From: Marinobacterium iners
GTDB taxonomy: Bacteria; Pseudomonadota; Gammaproteobacteria; Pseudomonadales; Balneatricaceae
Direction of reading: 5' to 3'
NCBI RefSeq assembly: GCF_017310015.1
Contig: NZ_CP022297.1
Coordinates: 3,286,001-3,350,000 of the forward strand
DNA length: 64,000 bases
Part shown: in pieces, positions 17,188-24,881 of the stretch
Layout: every line of letters starts with the position of its first letter
How positions within the stretch are numbered: the first letter of the stretch is position 1
The notes under the pieces: generated by a model
The model's database searches: none
Told to the model about the DNA's origin: nothing
Seen by the model: only the letters and a program-made list of their open reading frames with translations
Position numbers and translations under genes: made by a program

Positions 17188-18258
17188 TCAGAGCTGCCCA
17201 AGGCGCTCACGCTTGTAGGTGCCATCCTGCACACGGCGGCACCACTCCAGGTTGTCGAGATACCACTGCACGGTTTTACGGATGCCGGACTCGAAGGTTT
17301 CTTGCGGTTGCCAACCCAGTTCACGCTGAATCTTGTTTGCATCAATGGCATAGCGGCGGTCGTGGCCGGGACGATCCTGTACGTTCGTAATCAAGTCGCG
17401 GTAACTTGTTTCAGCCGGGGCCAACTCCTGTAGGAGATCGCAAATGGTGTGGACCACTTCGATGTTCTGCTTTTCGTTATGGCCGCCGATATTGTAGGTT
17501 TCGCCTACTTTGCCTTCGGTGACGGCCTTATAGAGTGCGCGGGCGTGGTCTTCTACATAGAGCCAATCACGGATCTGGTCGCCCTTGCCGTAGACCGGCA
17601 GCGGTTTGCCTTCCAGCGCGTTGAGGATCATCAACGGCACCAGCTTTTCCGGGAAGTGATACGGCCCGTAGTTGTTGGAGCAGTTGGTCACCAGTACCGG
17701 GAAGCCGTAGGTTCGCATCCAGGCGCGTACCAGGTGGTCTGAGCTGGCTTTGCTGGCGCTGTAAGGGGAGCTTGGGGCATAGCCGGTGGTTTCGGTGAAC
17801 AAGTACTGGGTCGCATCGTCTGCTTCTGCCGGGTGGGGCAGGTCGCCATAGACTTCGTCGGTGCTGATATGGTGGAAGCGGAACGCCTGCTTGTGTGCTT
17901 CATCCAGCCCTTGCCAGTAACTGCGAGCAACTTCCAGCAGTGTGTAAGTGCCCACGATGTTGGTTTCGATAAACGCAGCCGGGCCATCGATGGAGCGGTC
18001 TACATGGCTTTCAGCGGCTAGGTGCATGATGGCATCGGGCTGATGCTCGGCAAATACTCGTTCCAGTTCAGTGCGGTTGCAGATATCGACCTGTTCAAAG
18101 GTATAGCGATCGGAGCTGTCGACTTCACGCAGGTTTTCCAGGTTGCCTGCATAGGTGAGCTTGTCAACGTTGACGACGCTGTCCTGAGTGTTCTGGATGA
18201 TGTGGCGGATAACCGCCGAGCCGATAAAGCCGGCACCGCCGGTGACGAGGATTTTCAT
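17188..18258 (-). CDS. rmlB: dTDP-glucose 4,6-dehydratase
   Basis: NAD-dependent SDR enzyme converting dTDP-glucose to dTDP-4-keto-6-deoxyglucose. The start is placed at the ATG at 18258 (MKILVTGGAGFIGSAVIRHI). The frame is open further upstream, but those residues do not match the family. The wecC stop and this start form TGACATG, which indicates translational coupling. Motifs visible are GGAGFIG near residue 7, HLAAESHVDRSID, FHHISTDEVYGDL and the catalytic SPYSASKASSDH. Length is 356 residues. There is no rmlC or rmlD nearby, so the intermediate goes to wecE rather than to rhamnose. Confidence 0.96.
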   Translation of the reverse strand: MKILVTGGAGFIGSAVIRHIIQNTQDSVVNVDKLTYAGNLENLREVDSSDRYTFEQVDICNRTELERVFAEHQPDAIMHLAAESHVDRSIDGPAAFIETNIVGTYTLLEVARSYWQGLDEAHKQAFRFHHISTDEVYGDLPHPAEADDATQYLFTETTGYAPSSPYSASKASSDHLVRAWMRTYGFPVLVTNCSNNYGPYHFPEKLVPLMILNALEGKPLPVYGKGDQIRDWLYVEDHARALYKAVTEGKVGETYNIGGHNEKQNIEVVHTICDLLQELAPAETSYRDLITNVQDRPGHDRRYAIDANKIQRELGWQPQETFESGIRKTVQWYLDNLEWCRRVQDGTYKRERLGQL

Positions 18259-18259
18259 G

Positions 18260-19588
18260 TCACCAAACACCTCTAGTATCAATGCAACCGCTACCTAGCC
18301 CAGTTACATTGTCCTTTGTCTTGAACTTTTTATGATCAACCAACAACACCTTGATATCCGCTTCGGATTCAGCTTTTTCGATATCGACCAGCTGCAGACT
18401 ATTTTGCAGTTTTTCAGGCAAAGCTTTGATGTTGGGTTCTACTGCAAGCACTTTGCCGGGGTGCAGCTCTGCGATCTGCTGCGTAATCGCCAGCGCAGGG
18501 CTTTCGCGCAGGTCATCGATATCGGCTTTAAAGGCCAGCCCGTAGCAAGCGATGGTGACATCTTTAGCGGTTTTGTCCGGGTTGGCCTGCAGGTAGTCGG
18601 CCACTGCCAGTTTGACCTTGTTGATTACCCATTCCGGTTTGCTGTCGTTGACTTCACGGGCCGTGCGGATCAGACGTGCTTGTTCCGGCGTTTTGCTGAC
18701 GATAAACCAGGGGTCTACGGCGATGCAGTGGCCACCCACACCGGGACCGGGCTGAAGGATGTTGACGCGTGGGTGGCGATTGGCCAGGGCGATCAGTTCC
18801 CATACGTTGATATCCAGCGTGTCACAGATGATCGACAGCTCGTTGGCGAAGGCGATGTTCACATCGCGGAAGCTGTTTTCAGTCAGCTTGGCCATTTCGG
18901 CAGTGCGGGCATGGGTGACTACGCACTCGCCCTGTACGAAGGTCTTGTATAGCGCACAGGCCAGCGCCGAGCATTTGGGGGTCATGCCGCCCACTACACG
19001 ATCGTTTTTGACCAGTTCGTGCAGTACCTGGCCCGGCAGTACCCGTTCCGGGCAGTGGGCAATGCGGATATCGGAATCTTCGCCGTGGGTTTGCGGGAAG
19101 GTCAGGTCCGGACGCGCTTCGGCCAGCCATTCGGCCATCTGTTCGGTGGCGCCGACCGGGCTGGTGGATTCCAGAATGACCAGGTTGCCAGGTTTAAGGA
19201 CCGGTGCGATCGCTTTGGCGGCGGATTCGATGTAGGAGAGGTCGGGTTCTGGGGTAGTGGATTCCGGCAATGGTCGCGCAGTGAACTGCGCTCCTACAGG
19301 TTGGGCAGGGGCGGCAGGTTTGTTTTTGAACGGTGTCGGGACGGCGATCAGAAAGGCATCGGCGGCTTCGGGCGTGGTGGTGGCGCGCAGGTAGCCTTCG
19401 GTAACCGCGGCGTGGACCACCATGTCCAGATCGGGCTCGACAATGTGGATTTCACCCCGGTTGATGGTATCGACCGCCTGCTGGTTTACATCAACGCCGA
19501 TGACCTGGATTTTGCATGATGCGAATACAGCAGCTGTGGGCAGGCCAATGTAGCCCAGCCCGATAACGGAGATGGTGTTGAATTGCAT
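18260..19588 (-). CDS. wecC: UDP-N-acetyl-D-mannosamine dehydrogenase with a REP-encoded insertion
   Basis: Oxidises UDP-ManNAc to UDP-ManNAcA using NAD. The 442-residue protein follows E. coli WecC throughout: VIGLGYIGLPTAAVFAS at the start, LVILESTSPVG, AHCPERVLPGQ, AKLTENSFRDVNIAFANEL, PGPGVGGHCIAVDPW with the catalytic Cys, and LAFKADIDDLRESPA. It is 22 residues longer than the 420-residue E. coli protein. The extra segment falls between VPTPFK (residues 83-88) and PDLSYIE (115-121), a surface loop in the N-terminal domain. Part of it (PVGAQFTARP, 97-106) is the translation of a REP palindrome. The frame is kept, so the enzyme is probably still active. Confidence 0.95.
   Translation of the reverse strand: MQFNTISVIGLGYIGLPTAAVFASCKIQVIGVDVNQQAVDTINRGEIHIVEPDLDMVVHAAVTEGYLRATTTPEAADAFLIAVPTPFKNKPAAPAQPVGAQFTARPLPESTTPEPDLSYIESAAKAIAPVLKPGNLVILESTSPVGATEQMAEWLAEARPDLTFPQTHGEDSDIRIAHCPERVLPGQVLHELVKNDRVVGGMTPKCSALACALYKTFVQGECVVTHARTAEMAKLTENSFRDVNIAFANELSIICDTLDINVWELIALANRHPRVNILQPGPGVGGHCIAVDPWFIVSKTPEQARLIRTAREVNDSKPEWVINKVKLAVADYLQANPDKTAKDVTIACYGLAFKADIDDLRESPALAITQQIAELHPGKVLAVEPNIKALPEKLQNSLQLVDIEKAESEADIKVLLVDHKKFKTKDNVTGLGSGCIDTRGVW
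19272..19298 (-). repeat. REP palindrome, copy 4, inside wecC
   Basis: On the minus strand this reads TGTAGGAGCG, then a CGCAGT/ACTGCG stem around TT/AA, then CGACC. It has the same conserved ends as the three REPs near 175-282 with another stem sequence. It is read in frame as part of wecC. Confidence 0.85.
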
Positions 19589-19607
19589 GGGGTGTCCTTG
19601 GTGTCTT

Positions 19608-20108
19608 CTAGATCAAGCCTTGCTGCCGTGCAAGGCGCTTGTTCAGAACAAAAATAGAGTTATATTCAAGGCCCCAAAGGTGCCTTGCATGGGTCATTTT
19701 CTTACGGAATGCATCATTGGCCTGTTGCAGAAATTCATCTGGCAGCTCTGGTATGACAAGCAGCAGACTAAGGGGCAGTGCAAATGCACTCTGCTGTGAG
19801 AGGTTGCTGCCAAGTAACTCACCATCAGATTCCAGCCTGTTATGAATCAGGCTTACCCAGAGGGTTAGGGAGTCAACAAACTTCTTTTCGATTTCGGCAT
19901 AAAATTTTTTATGCTCTCTTGGGACCGTACTCTTGGCTTCGACCAGCAAGACTTTTGGCGTCTTCCCGTGACGGTGAAGAATGAATTCCACACTGCTGAT
20001 GCCTTTCTCATCGAGCTTGCTGTGTTTCACCCAACGCTCAATGTGAAACAGGTCGTCTTCATTGTAAGGCCCAAAGGTCACACCAGACTCAGCAATGGAA
20101 ACAGGCAT
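19608..20108 (-). CDS. Putative PD-(D/E)XK-type nuclease partner of the ATPase
   Basis: A 166-residue protein without a recognised family name. Residues 39-61 form a beta-hairpin, SVEFIL then KVLLVEAKST. E41 and E57-A-K59 fit the E...ExK core of PD-(D/E)XK nucleases, as in many restriction-type enzymes. An E24 in FHIERW precedes them. The C-terminal half is helical. The gene starts within the stop of the upstream ATPase gene (TGATG, one-base overlap), with a GGAGG site inside the ATPase end, so the two are made together. A nuclease role is inference from the motif and from similar ATPase-nuclease defence pairs. Confidence 0.5.
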   Translation of the reverse strand: MPVSIAESGVTFGPYNEDDLFHIERWVKHSKLDEKGISSVEFILHRHGKTPKVLLVEAKSTVPREHKKFYAEIEKKFVDSLTLWVSLIHNRLESDGELLGSNLSQQSAFALPLSLLLVIPELPDEFLQQANDAFRKKMTHARHLWGLEYNSIFVLNKRLARQQGLI

Positions 20109-21127
20109 CAGGCAGATGCCTCCAGCTCCAGCTCAAACAGCCTGATCGACTCATCAATGATGCCGTTTTCGGGTATGCCGTCTTTCAAGTCAGCTTGTTG
20201 CCAGCCGTCATCTGAATCGCCCATCAACACGGGGATACTGATATTGTTCTGTAATGCTAGCAGGTGTAATTTTTTGACGACAAAGTAGGAGTGAGAGGCC
20301 ATGAACACCTGGATTCCTTTCTCTGCCAACACTGCCAGGATATCTAAAAACTGGCTGATCGCTTTCGGATGTAATGCGGACTCAGGCTCATCAATGAAGA
20401 TGATCGAGTCCGGGGACAAGTATCGGTTCCCCAGTAGAGTATCCAGTATGGCAATTTTTTTAATGCCTTCAGCAGTACTGTGTATTGAGAAGCGGCTGTT
20501 CCCTTTACGATAGACCCAGCTGTCATTGCCGGCATCAAACTCGATGCGGCCCTGAAACATCTTTTCAAGACTGATTCTGGACTGCTTGAATGCATCATAG
20601 TTGCGGCCCATCTGCGTCGGCTTTTGCAACGCGAGCACCAGGTCAGTGTATGTTGCATCAAAGCCAAAGGCTTTATCATGCAAGCCACTCTTGATGATGA
20701 CTTTTGCCAGGCTCAGCACTTCTTTGGGGGGCAGAAAAACCGAGTTTGCTTCCCGAGGGCCAAGGTTGTTATGAACCGGGGTGATACGTTTGGTGGTGTC
20801 TTGTCCAAAATCGATAACCAAAGCGCAGTTATCGTCCTGTACCATGCGTGCTTTGAGACGATTTCCAGCCCCTCTGCGGACAAGATCCCCCAGCTTGTCG
20901 ACTTGAAAAGTCCAGTAACACTTTTCACTCAAGACTTCATCAAAGTCACGCGGATCATCCCCCCTGCCCGTTTCTTCCTGAGATCTGAGCATCATGTAGA
21001 GCGCTTTAAGCAGAAAGGTCTTCCCAGTGCTGTTTGCACCTATGATGAGGTTCAGGCTGCCCAGTGACTGGCCGTGTACCTTTTTCAGGGGGCCAAAATT
21101 TTCAAGTTCAAATTCTTTGATCGCCAC
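20108..21127 (-). CDS. OLD/AAA15-21-type ATP-binding protein
   Basis: A 339-residue P-loop ATPase of the ABC-like/OLD/RecF type. The N-terminus IKEFELENFGPLKKV leads to Walker A GANSTGKT (about residues 32-39). The signature-like STAEGIKKIAILDTLL comes before Walker B SIIFIDEPESALHP, and the H-loop is MASHSYF. The start is taken as GTG at 21127 because GGAG stands six bases before it; a TTG at 21139 lacks a site. No TOPRIM domain is fused, unlike OLD nucleases. The nuclease-like ORF follows directly. The pair sits between wecB and wecC, where no polysaccharide function is expected, and resembles the architecture of anti-phage ATPase-effector modules. Confidence 0.8.
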   Translation of the reverse strand: MAIKEFELENFGPLKKVHGQSLGSLNLIIGANSTGKTFLLKALYMMLRSQEETGRGDDPRDFDEVLSEKCYWTFQVDKLGDLVRRGAGNRLKARMVQDDNCALVIDFGQDTTKRITPVHNNLGPREANSVFLPPKEVLSLAKVIIKSGLHDKAFGFDATYTDLVLALQKPTQMGRNYDAFKQSRISLEKMFQGRIEFDAGNDSWVYRKGNSRFSIHSTAEGIKKIAILDTLLGNRYLSPDSIIFIDEPESALHPKAISQFLDILAVLAEKGIQVFMASHSYFVVKKLHLLALQNNISIPVLMGDSDDGWQQADLKDGIPENGIIDESIRLFELELEASA

Positions 21128-21155
21128 GGGGTGCTCCAAAATTTGCCCAGACAGG

Positions 21156-22280
21156 TCAGGCTTTTGCCATGAAGTCTAATATGCGCTGACAGGCTTGACC
21201 ATCGCCGTAAGGGTTGTGAGCCTGGCTCATGCGCTGGTATGCGGCGTTATCGGTCAGCAGGCGCGTAACTTCCATAACAATGGTATCAGTGTCTGTACCA
21301 ACCAGTTTGACTGTACCTGCAGCAATCGCTTCGGGCCGTTCGGTGGTGTCACGCATGACCAGTACCGGTTTGCCCAATGAAGGGGCTTCTTCCTGAATGC
21401 CACCGGAGTCGGTCAGGATCAGTGTCGCTTGGGTCATCAGGTACACAAACGGCAGGTAATCCTGCGGCGCGATCAGGTGGATATTATCCACGCCCTGCAA
21501 CAGGCGGTTGACCGGCTCTTGCACGTTGGGGTTAAGGTGGACCGGGTACAGAATTTGGCAACCGGGATGTTGTTCGGCAATCTGGCGCAGGGCATCACAG
21601 ATACGCTCAAAGCCGCCACCAAAGCTTTCGCGGCGGTGGCCGGTGACCAGTACCAATTTTTTATCCGGGCCCAACATGGGATAGGCTGCCGCCAGCTCTG
21701 CTTTCAGGGCCGGGTTTTGGTCGATTTTGTCCCGCACCCACAGCAAGGCATCAATGACGGTGTTGCCGGTAACGCTGATCTGCTCTGCCGGGATATTTTC
21801 GGCCTGCAGGTTGGCACTTGAGGTATCGGTGGGCGCAAAGTGAAAGCGGGTAATGGCGCCGGTCAGTTTACGGTTAGCCTCTTCCGGCCAGGGGGAGTAG
21901 ATATCCCCGGTACGCAGGCCGGCCTCAACGTGCCCTACAGGTATTTGCTGGTAGTAGGCCGCCAAAGCGGTGGCAAAGGTGGTAGCGGTATCCCCATGTA
22001 CCAGCACCACATCTGGCTTGAACGCCTCCAACACCGGCTTGATGCCGGTCAGGATGGCGGTGGTGACATCGTTCAGGCTTTGCCCCGGTTGCATGATGTT
22101 GAGGTCGTAATCCGGGGTAATTTCGAACAGGTTGAGTACCTGGTCGAGCATTTCGCGGTGCTGGGCGGTGACGCAGACCTTGGCTTCAAAACGATGATCG
22201 GCTGCAAGTGCATGTACCAGCGGCGCCATTTTAATCGCTTCCGGCCGGGTGCCGAATACGGTTAGGATTTTTTTAGTCAT
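21156..22280 (-). CDS. wecB: UDP-N-acetylglucosamine 2-epimerase (non-hydrolysing)
   Basis: Converts UDP-GlcNAc to UDP-ManNAc, the substrate of WecC. The 374-residue length matches the family (E. coli 376). Visible motifs are TVFGTRPEAIKMAPLVHAL at the start, VCVTAQHREMLDQVL, DVVLVHGDTATTFA, GHVEAGLRTGD, GHRRESFGGGF and LTDSGGIQEEAPSLGKPVLVMRDTTERPEA. It lies upstream of the ATPase/nuclease module and downstream of a scar containing a relic of a UDP-glucose dehydrogenase start. Confidence 0.97.
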   Translation of the reverse strand: MTKKILTVFGTRPEAIKMAPLVHALAADHRFEAKVCVTAQHREMLDQVLNLFEITPDYDLNIMQPGQSLNDVTTAILTGIKPVLEAFKPDVVLVHGDTATTFATALAAYYQQIPVGHVEAGLRTGDIYSPWPEEANRKLTGAITRFHFAPTDTSSANLQAENIPAEQISVTGNTVIDALLWVRDKIDQNPALKAELAAAYPMLGPDKKLVLVTGHRRESFGGGFERICDALRQIAEQHPGCQILYPVHLNPNVQEPVNRLLQGVDNIHLIAPQDYLPFVYLMTQATLILTDSGGIQEEAPSLGKPVLVMRDTTERPEAIAAGTVKLVGTDTDTIVMEVTRLLTDNAAYQRMSQAHNPYGDGQACQRILDFMAKA

Positions 22281-22356
22281 TGAGTCACTTCATGCGCTGG
22301 GGGCGCGTCCTTTCTTTTGCGGCGATGTTGGGTGATGGCCATTATACAGCGCTGGA

Positions 22357-22404
22357 TAGGCCCACGTAGCCGGTGCCGGCGATGGTGATGTTCATGTGTT
22401 GGTC
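22357..22404 (-). pseudogene. Relic of a UDP-glucose 6-dehydrogenase start, copy A
   Basis: On the minus strand an ATG at 22395 begins MNITIAGTGYVGLSSAV and then hits a stop. This is the classic beginning of Ugd, the UDP-glucose dehydrogenase, cut off after about 15 codons. A nearly identical copy lies 680 bases away at 23037-23084. The shared block includes about nine bases upstream of the ATG. Confidence 0.7.
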
Positions 22405-22448
22405 CGTTTTACAGCAGGGTTGGCGACATCTGGCACCAGTGATTTTTT

Positions 22449-22634
22449 TCACTTGCCGGCGTGTATTTCTGCTGCAGGGGCATCATCACCTTTGAAAACG
22501 ATACGGCCGTTTTCATCGGTCACATAGTAGTGACCAAGCTTGCGTTTTTTTTCCAACTCTTCTTGTACGGCATGCGCCAAACTAGCTAACAGTGTGGATG
22601 ACGAGTAGGGCTGTGACTGCTGTGTTGTACTCAT
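22449..22634 (-). CDS. Small protein coupled to the zeta-like remnant, possible antitoxin
   Basis: A 61-residue protein with a polar N-terminus, a helical middle (LASLAHAVQEELEKKRKLG) and a short ending with YYVTDENGRIVFKGD. Small proteins with a Lys-rich helix followed by a VxxxGxIV-type hairpin are frequently paired with zeta-type kinases and are presumed antitoxins. It overlaps the end of the zeta-like ORF by four bases (ATGA). The product looks intact although its partner is truncated. Function is not established. Confidence 0.5.
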   Translation of the reverse strand: MSTTQQSQPYSSSTLLASLAHAVQEELEKKRKLGHYYVTDENGRIVFKGDDAPAAEIHAGK

Positions 22635-22960
22635 TGGGTGGACCTCTCGGTTAGTTGATCCAGCATATCAGGATTGTGTACTACTCTGGTTTGACCAAAG
22701 TTTTCGAATACCAATTCTGGTGTATCCCGGTGGTTCATCATGCAGACACAATGATCGGCTTTCTGGCTATATTCCTGAAGCAGGTGTTTCAGGCTCTTGG
22801 GGAATCGACGCATCAGGTCTTCCAATGGTATATCGTGACCACCATGTTTGACTCTTTCAGCAACACGCTGACGAGATAATTCAACACTGGGCAATGCCAA
22901 ATACACCAGCTCTACATGCCAGCCTTCCTGTCGCAGGCGCTGGATAAGCTTCAAATAGCC
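22631..22960 (-). pseudogene. Zeta-toxin-like kinase, 5'-truncated
   Basis: Residues YLKLIQRLRQEGWHVELVYL, LPSVELSRQRVAERVKHGGHDIP and RRFPKSLKHLL match the C-terminal half of zeta-toxin/AAA-type kinases (LPSVELAxxRVAxRVxxGGHxIP is the family hallmark). The N-terminal portion with the P-loop Walker A is missing. Upstream the frame runs into unrelated sequence and then the second Ugd-start relic. The Met at 22954 is probably not a true start. Without the nucleotide-binding loop the protein cannot be an active kinase, so this is a remnant. Confidence 0.65.
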
Positions 22961-23036
22961 CCCCTTTCGCCGTTTGATGCCAATACTATCAACATAGTTC
23001 CGGCCTGTTATAAGGAGCCCGCAGTGCGGCGTTGCA

Positions 23037-23084
23037 TAGGCCCACGTAGCCGGTGCCTGCGATGGTGATGTTCATGGGGTTGGT
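23037..23084 (-). pseudogene. Relic of a UDP-glucose 6-dehydrogenase start, copy B
   Basis: An ATG at 23075, with an AAGGACC ribosome site, begins MNITIAGTGYVGLCNAAL and then departs from the Ugd family. It reaches a stop after about 28 codons. The first 39 bases of coding sequence differ from copy A by only one or two bases. The original gene body is gone; zeta-like sequence follows instead. Confidence 0.7.
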
Positions 23085-23091
23085 CCTTGCC

Positions 23092-24489
23092 CTAGTAGAT
23101 ATCCTTGGAGATCAGTGTAAACGGTGTTTTCAGCAGGATTTTAATATCCAGCCAGACTGACCAGTTGTTGATGTACTGCAGGTCGAGTTCTACGCGCTTT
23201 TGCATTTTATCCAAGGTTTCGGTTTCGCCCCGGTAGCCGCTGATCTGTGCAAGGCCGGTGATGCCGGGTTTGATGCGGTGGCGGGCCATGTAGGCGGTGA
23301 TTTTGTGCGAGTAGTAGTCGTTGTGGGCAACGGCGTGCGGACGCGGGCCGACCAGTGACATATCGCCTTTCAGTACATTGAACAGTTGCGGTAGTTCGTC
23401 GATGGAGGTGCGGCGAATAAAGCGACCCACCGCTGTGATGCGGTCGTCGTTGCGTTGGGCCTGCTTCACTTCTTTGTCGTCATGCACCTTCATGGAGCGG
23501 AATTTCAGTACCTGGAAAATTTCACCGTTCATGCCGTGGCGCGGCTGCCGAAACAGCACCGGCCCCGGTGATGACAGTTTGACAGCGATGGCGGTGCCGA
23601 TCAGCAAGGGGCTGATGGCGATGATGCCCAGCGCGGCGGCGACCCTATCCAGTGTGGCTTTAAGCAGCGCGCTGGTGGGGTAACGGGTCAGGGGGCTTTC
23701 ATTGAGGTGAATGGCCGGCAGGCCTTCGATCTCGGTGACCGAGTGGTTGAGCATTACCAGGCTGGCAAGGTCGGGTATCCAGACCACATCCACGCTGGCA
23801 TCGAGCAGGTCGATATAGAGGCCTTCTACCTGGGCCATCTCGGCGGCCGGAAGGGCGATATACAGGCGACGAATCTCATGTTGCGCGATCAAGTCACGCA
23901 GTTGGCTGACAGCGCCGATGACGGGATAGAGCGGTCGATCCTTGACCGGCTCATCATTGGGCTGGATCAGCCCTTGCAGTGGCTCCTGTCGATTACGACT
24001 CAGTTTTTCCGCCAGCTCCAGCGCCAGCTCACCGGTGCCCACAATGGCGGCGCGACGTTCCTGACGCAGCCGTTCATGGTAGCGGCGTGACAGGTGATGC
24101 AGGGGGACAAAGGCGGCAAATTGCAGGCCATAGCCCAGCAACGACCATTGCAGCAGCACTTCACGGGAGTAGAGTTCACTGGTTTTGGTCACAAAGGCGG
24201 CGATTGCGAGTATCGCCAGCAGTACCAGCCAGCCACCCAGCAGCCTCACACTGCCGGTGAGATAGCCCGTTTGGCGATCATATACGCGCAGGAGTTGATA
24301 TACCGGCAAGGACCCCAACAGCGCCAGCACTGCCAATACACGGTAGTGCGGTGCAAAGTCGGTTGTTTTGGCCAGGGTGAGGCCAATCAGCAGCAACAGC
24401 GCAGCGGCAATGCCGACCAGCCATTGAATCCAGAAGGTGAGGCTGCGGTTACGGTTGCGGGGGTTGTAACGGGATGGGGTGAGTGTCAT
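23092..24489 (-). CDS. wcaJ: Undecaprenyl-phosphate glucose phosphotransferase (WcaJ-type initiating transferase)
   Basis: Starts repeat-unit assembly by moving a hexose-1-phosphate (usually glucose) onto undecaprenyl phosphate. The 465-residue protein has four to five N-terminal membrane segments (about 20-130), a Rossmann-like CoA-binding-type domain (RRAAIVGTGELALELAEKL, about 145-165), a further membrane hairpin near 285 and the C-terminal catalytic domain. That domain carries SPGPVLFRQPRHG, VLKFRSMKV, RRTSIDELPQLFNVLKGDMSLVGPRPHA and RHRIKPGITGLAQISGYRG. SD sequence AAGGACG lies just before the ATG. An ops element stands about 42 bases upstream, making this the first gene of the long polysaccharide operon. 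Confidence 0.93.
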   Translation of the reverse strand: MTLTPSRYNPRNRNRSLTFWIQWLVGIAAALLLLIGLTLAKTTDFAPHYRVLAVLALLGSLPVYQLLRVYDRQTGYLTGSVRLLGGWLVLLAILAIAAFVTKTSELYSREVLLQWSLLGYGLQFAAFVPLHHLSRRYHERLRQERRAAIVGTGELALELAEKLSRNRQEPLQGLIQPNDEPVKDRPLYPVIGAVSQLRDLIAQHEIRRLYIALPAAEMAQVEGLYIDLLDASVDVVWIPDLASLVMLNHSVTEIEGLPAIHLNESPLTRYPTSALLKATLDRVAAALGIIAISPLLIGTAIAVKLSSPGPVLFRQPRHGMNGEIFQVLKFRSMKVHDDKEVKQAQRNDDRITAVGRFIRRTSIDELPQLFNVLKGDMSLVGPRPHAVAHNDYYSHKITAYMARHRIKPGITGLAQISGYRGETETLDKMQKRVELDLQYINNWSVWLDIKILLKTPFTLISKDIY

Positions 24490-24530
24490 GTCGTCCTTGG
24501 TAACAGCTGTACGGGTAAATGTGCTTCAGG

Positions 24531-24542
24531 CACGCTACCGCC
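24531..24542 (-). promoter_or_regulatory. ops element (RfaH recruitment site)
   Basis: On the minus strand this reads GGCGGTAGCGTG, a full match to the 12-base ops core found in the leaders of RfaH-controlled operons. It lies in the leader of the wcaJ-galE operon. RfaH loading there would allow RNA polymerase to read through the more than 20 kb of poorly translated, AT-rich genes. Confidence 0.8.
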
Positions 24543-24676
24543 CGGAGGTTGTATGTAGGGCAATCCTCAAGGCCCGGTTCCTTCCTGGCGGTTTCAGTGC
24601 GTAGCGAATCACAATGTTAATGCAATCACGTGTACTTTATGTGTCCATTAAGCAACATTGCTTCGCACCGATGGGT

Positions 24677-24704
24677 ATATTACCCCGACCGCTTGCAGAT
24701 GCAA
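24677..24704 (-). promoter_or_regulatory. Candidate promoter of the polysaccharide operon
   Basis: On the minus strand TTGCAT (24704-24699) and TAATAT (24682-24677) are 16 bases apart, upstream of the ops element. The 392 bases between wcaJ and mutS (24490-24881) otherwise hold no gene. They must contain the divergent promoters of both. No clear mutS promoter was identified. Confidence 0.35.
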
Positions 24705-24881
24705 CGCCGCTTTCGCACCGGCGGCAATGTTACCTGATTGCCGTGGCCGAGGCACGTTGGTGAGTGTTCAGTTGGTGGATGCGCTTGCTATTCTACAGCT
24801 GTTTTTGATGTTGGCGGTTTGCTACCCTTCGTGGTTACCGTGACAGGCCCTGCCAACCTTTGGATAAACCCTCGCGCAAAA

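Noticed and set aside
17425..17440. TGTAGGAG string inside rmlB as another REP
   Set aside because: Only the short string matches, there is no hairpin or conserved tail, and the encoded residues fit the RmlB family.
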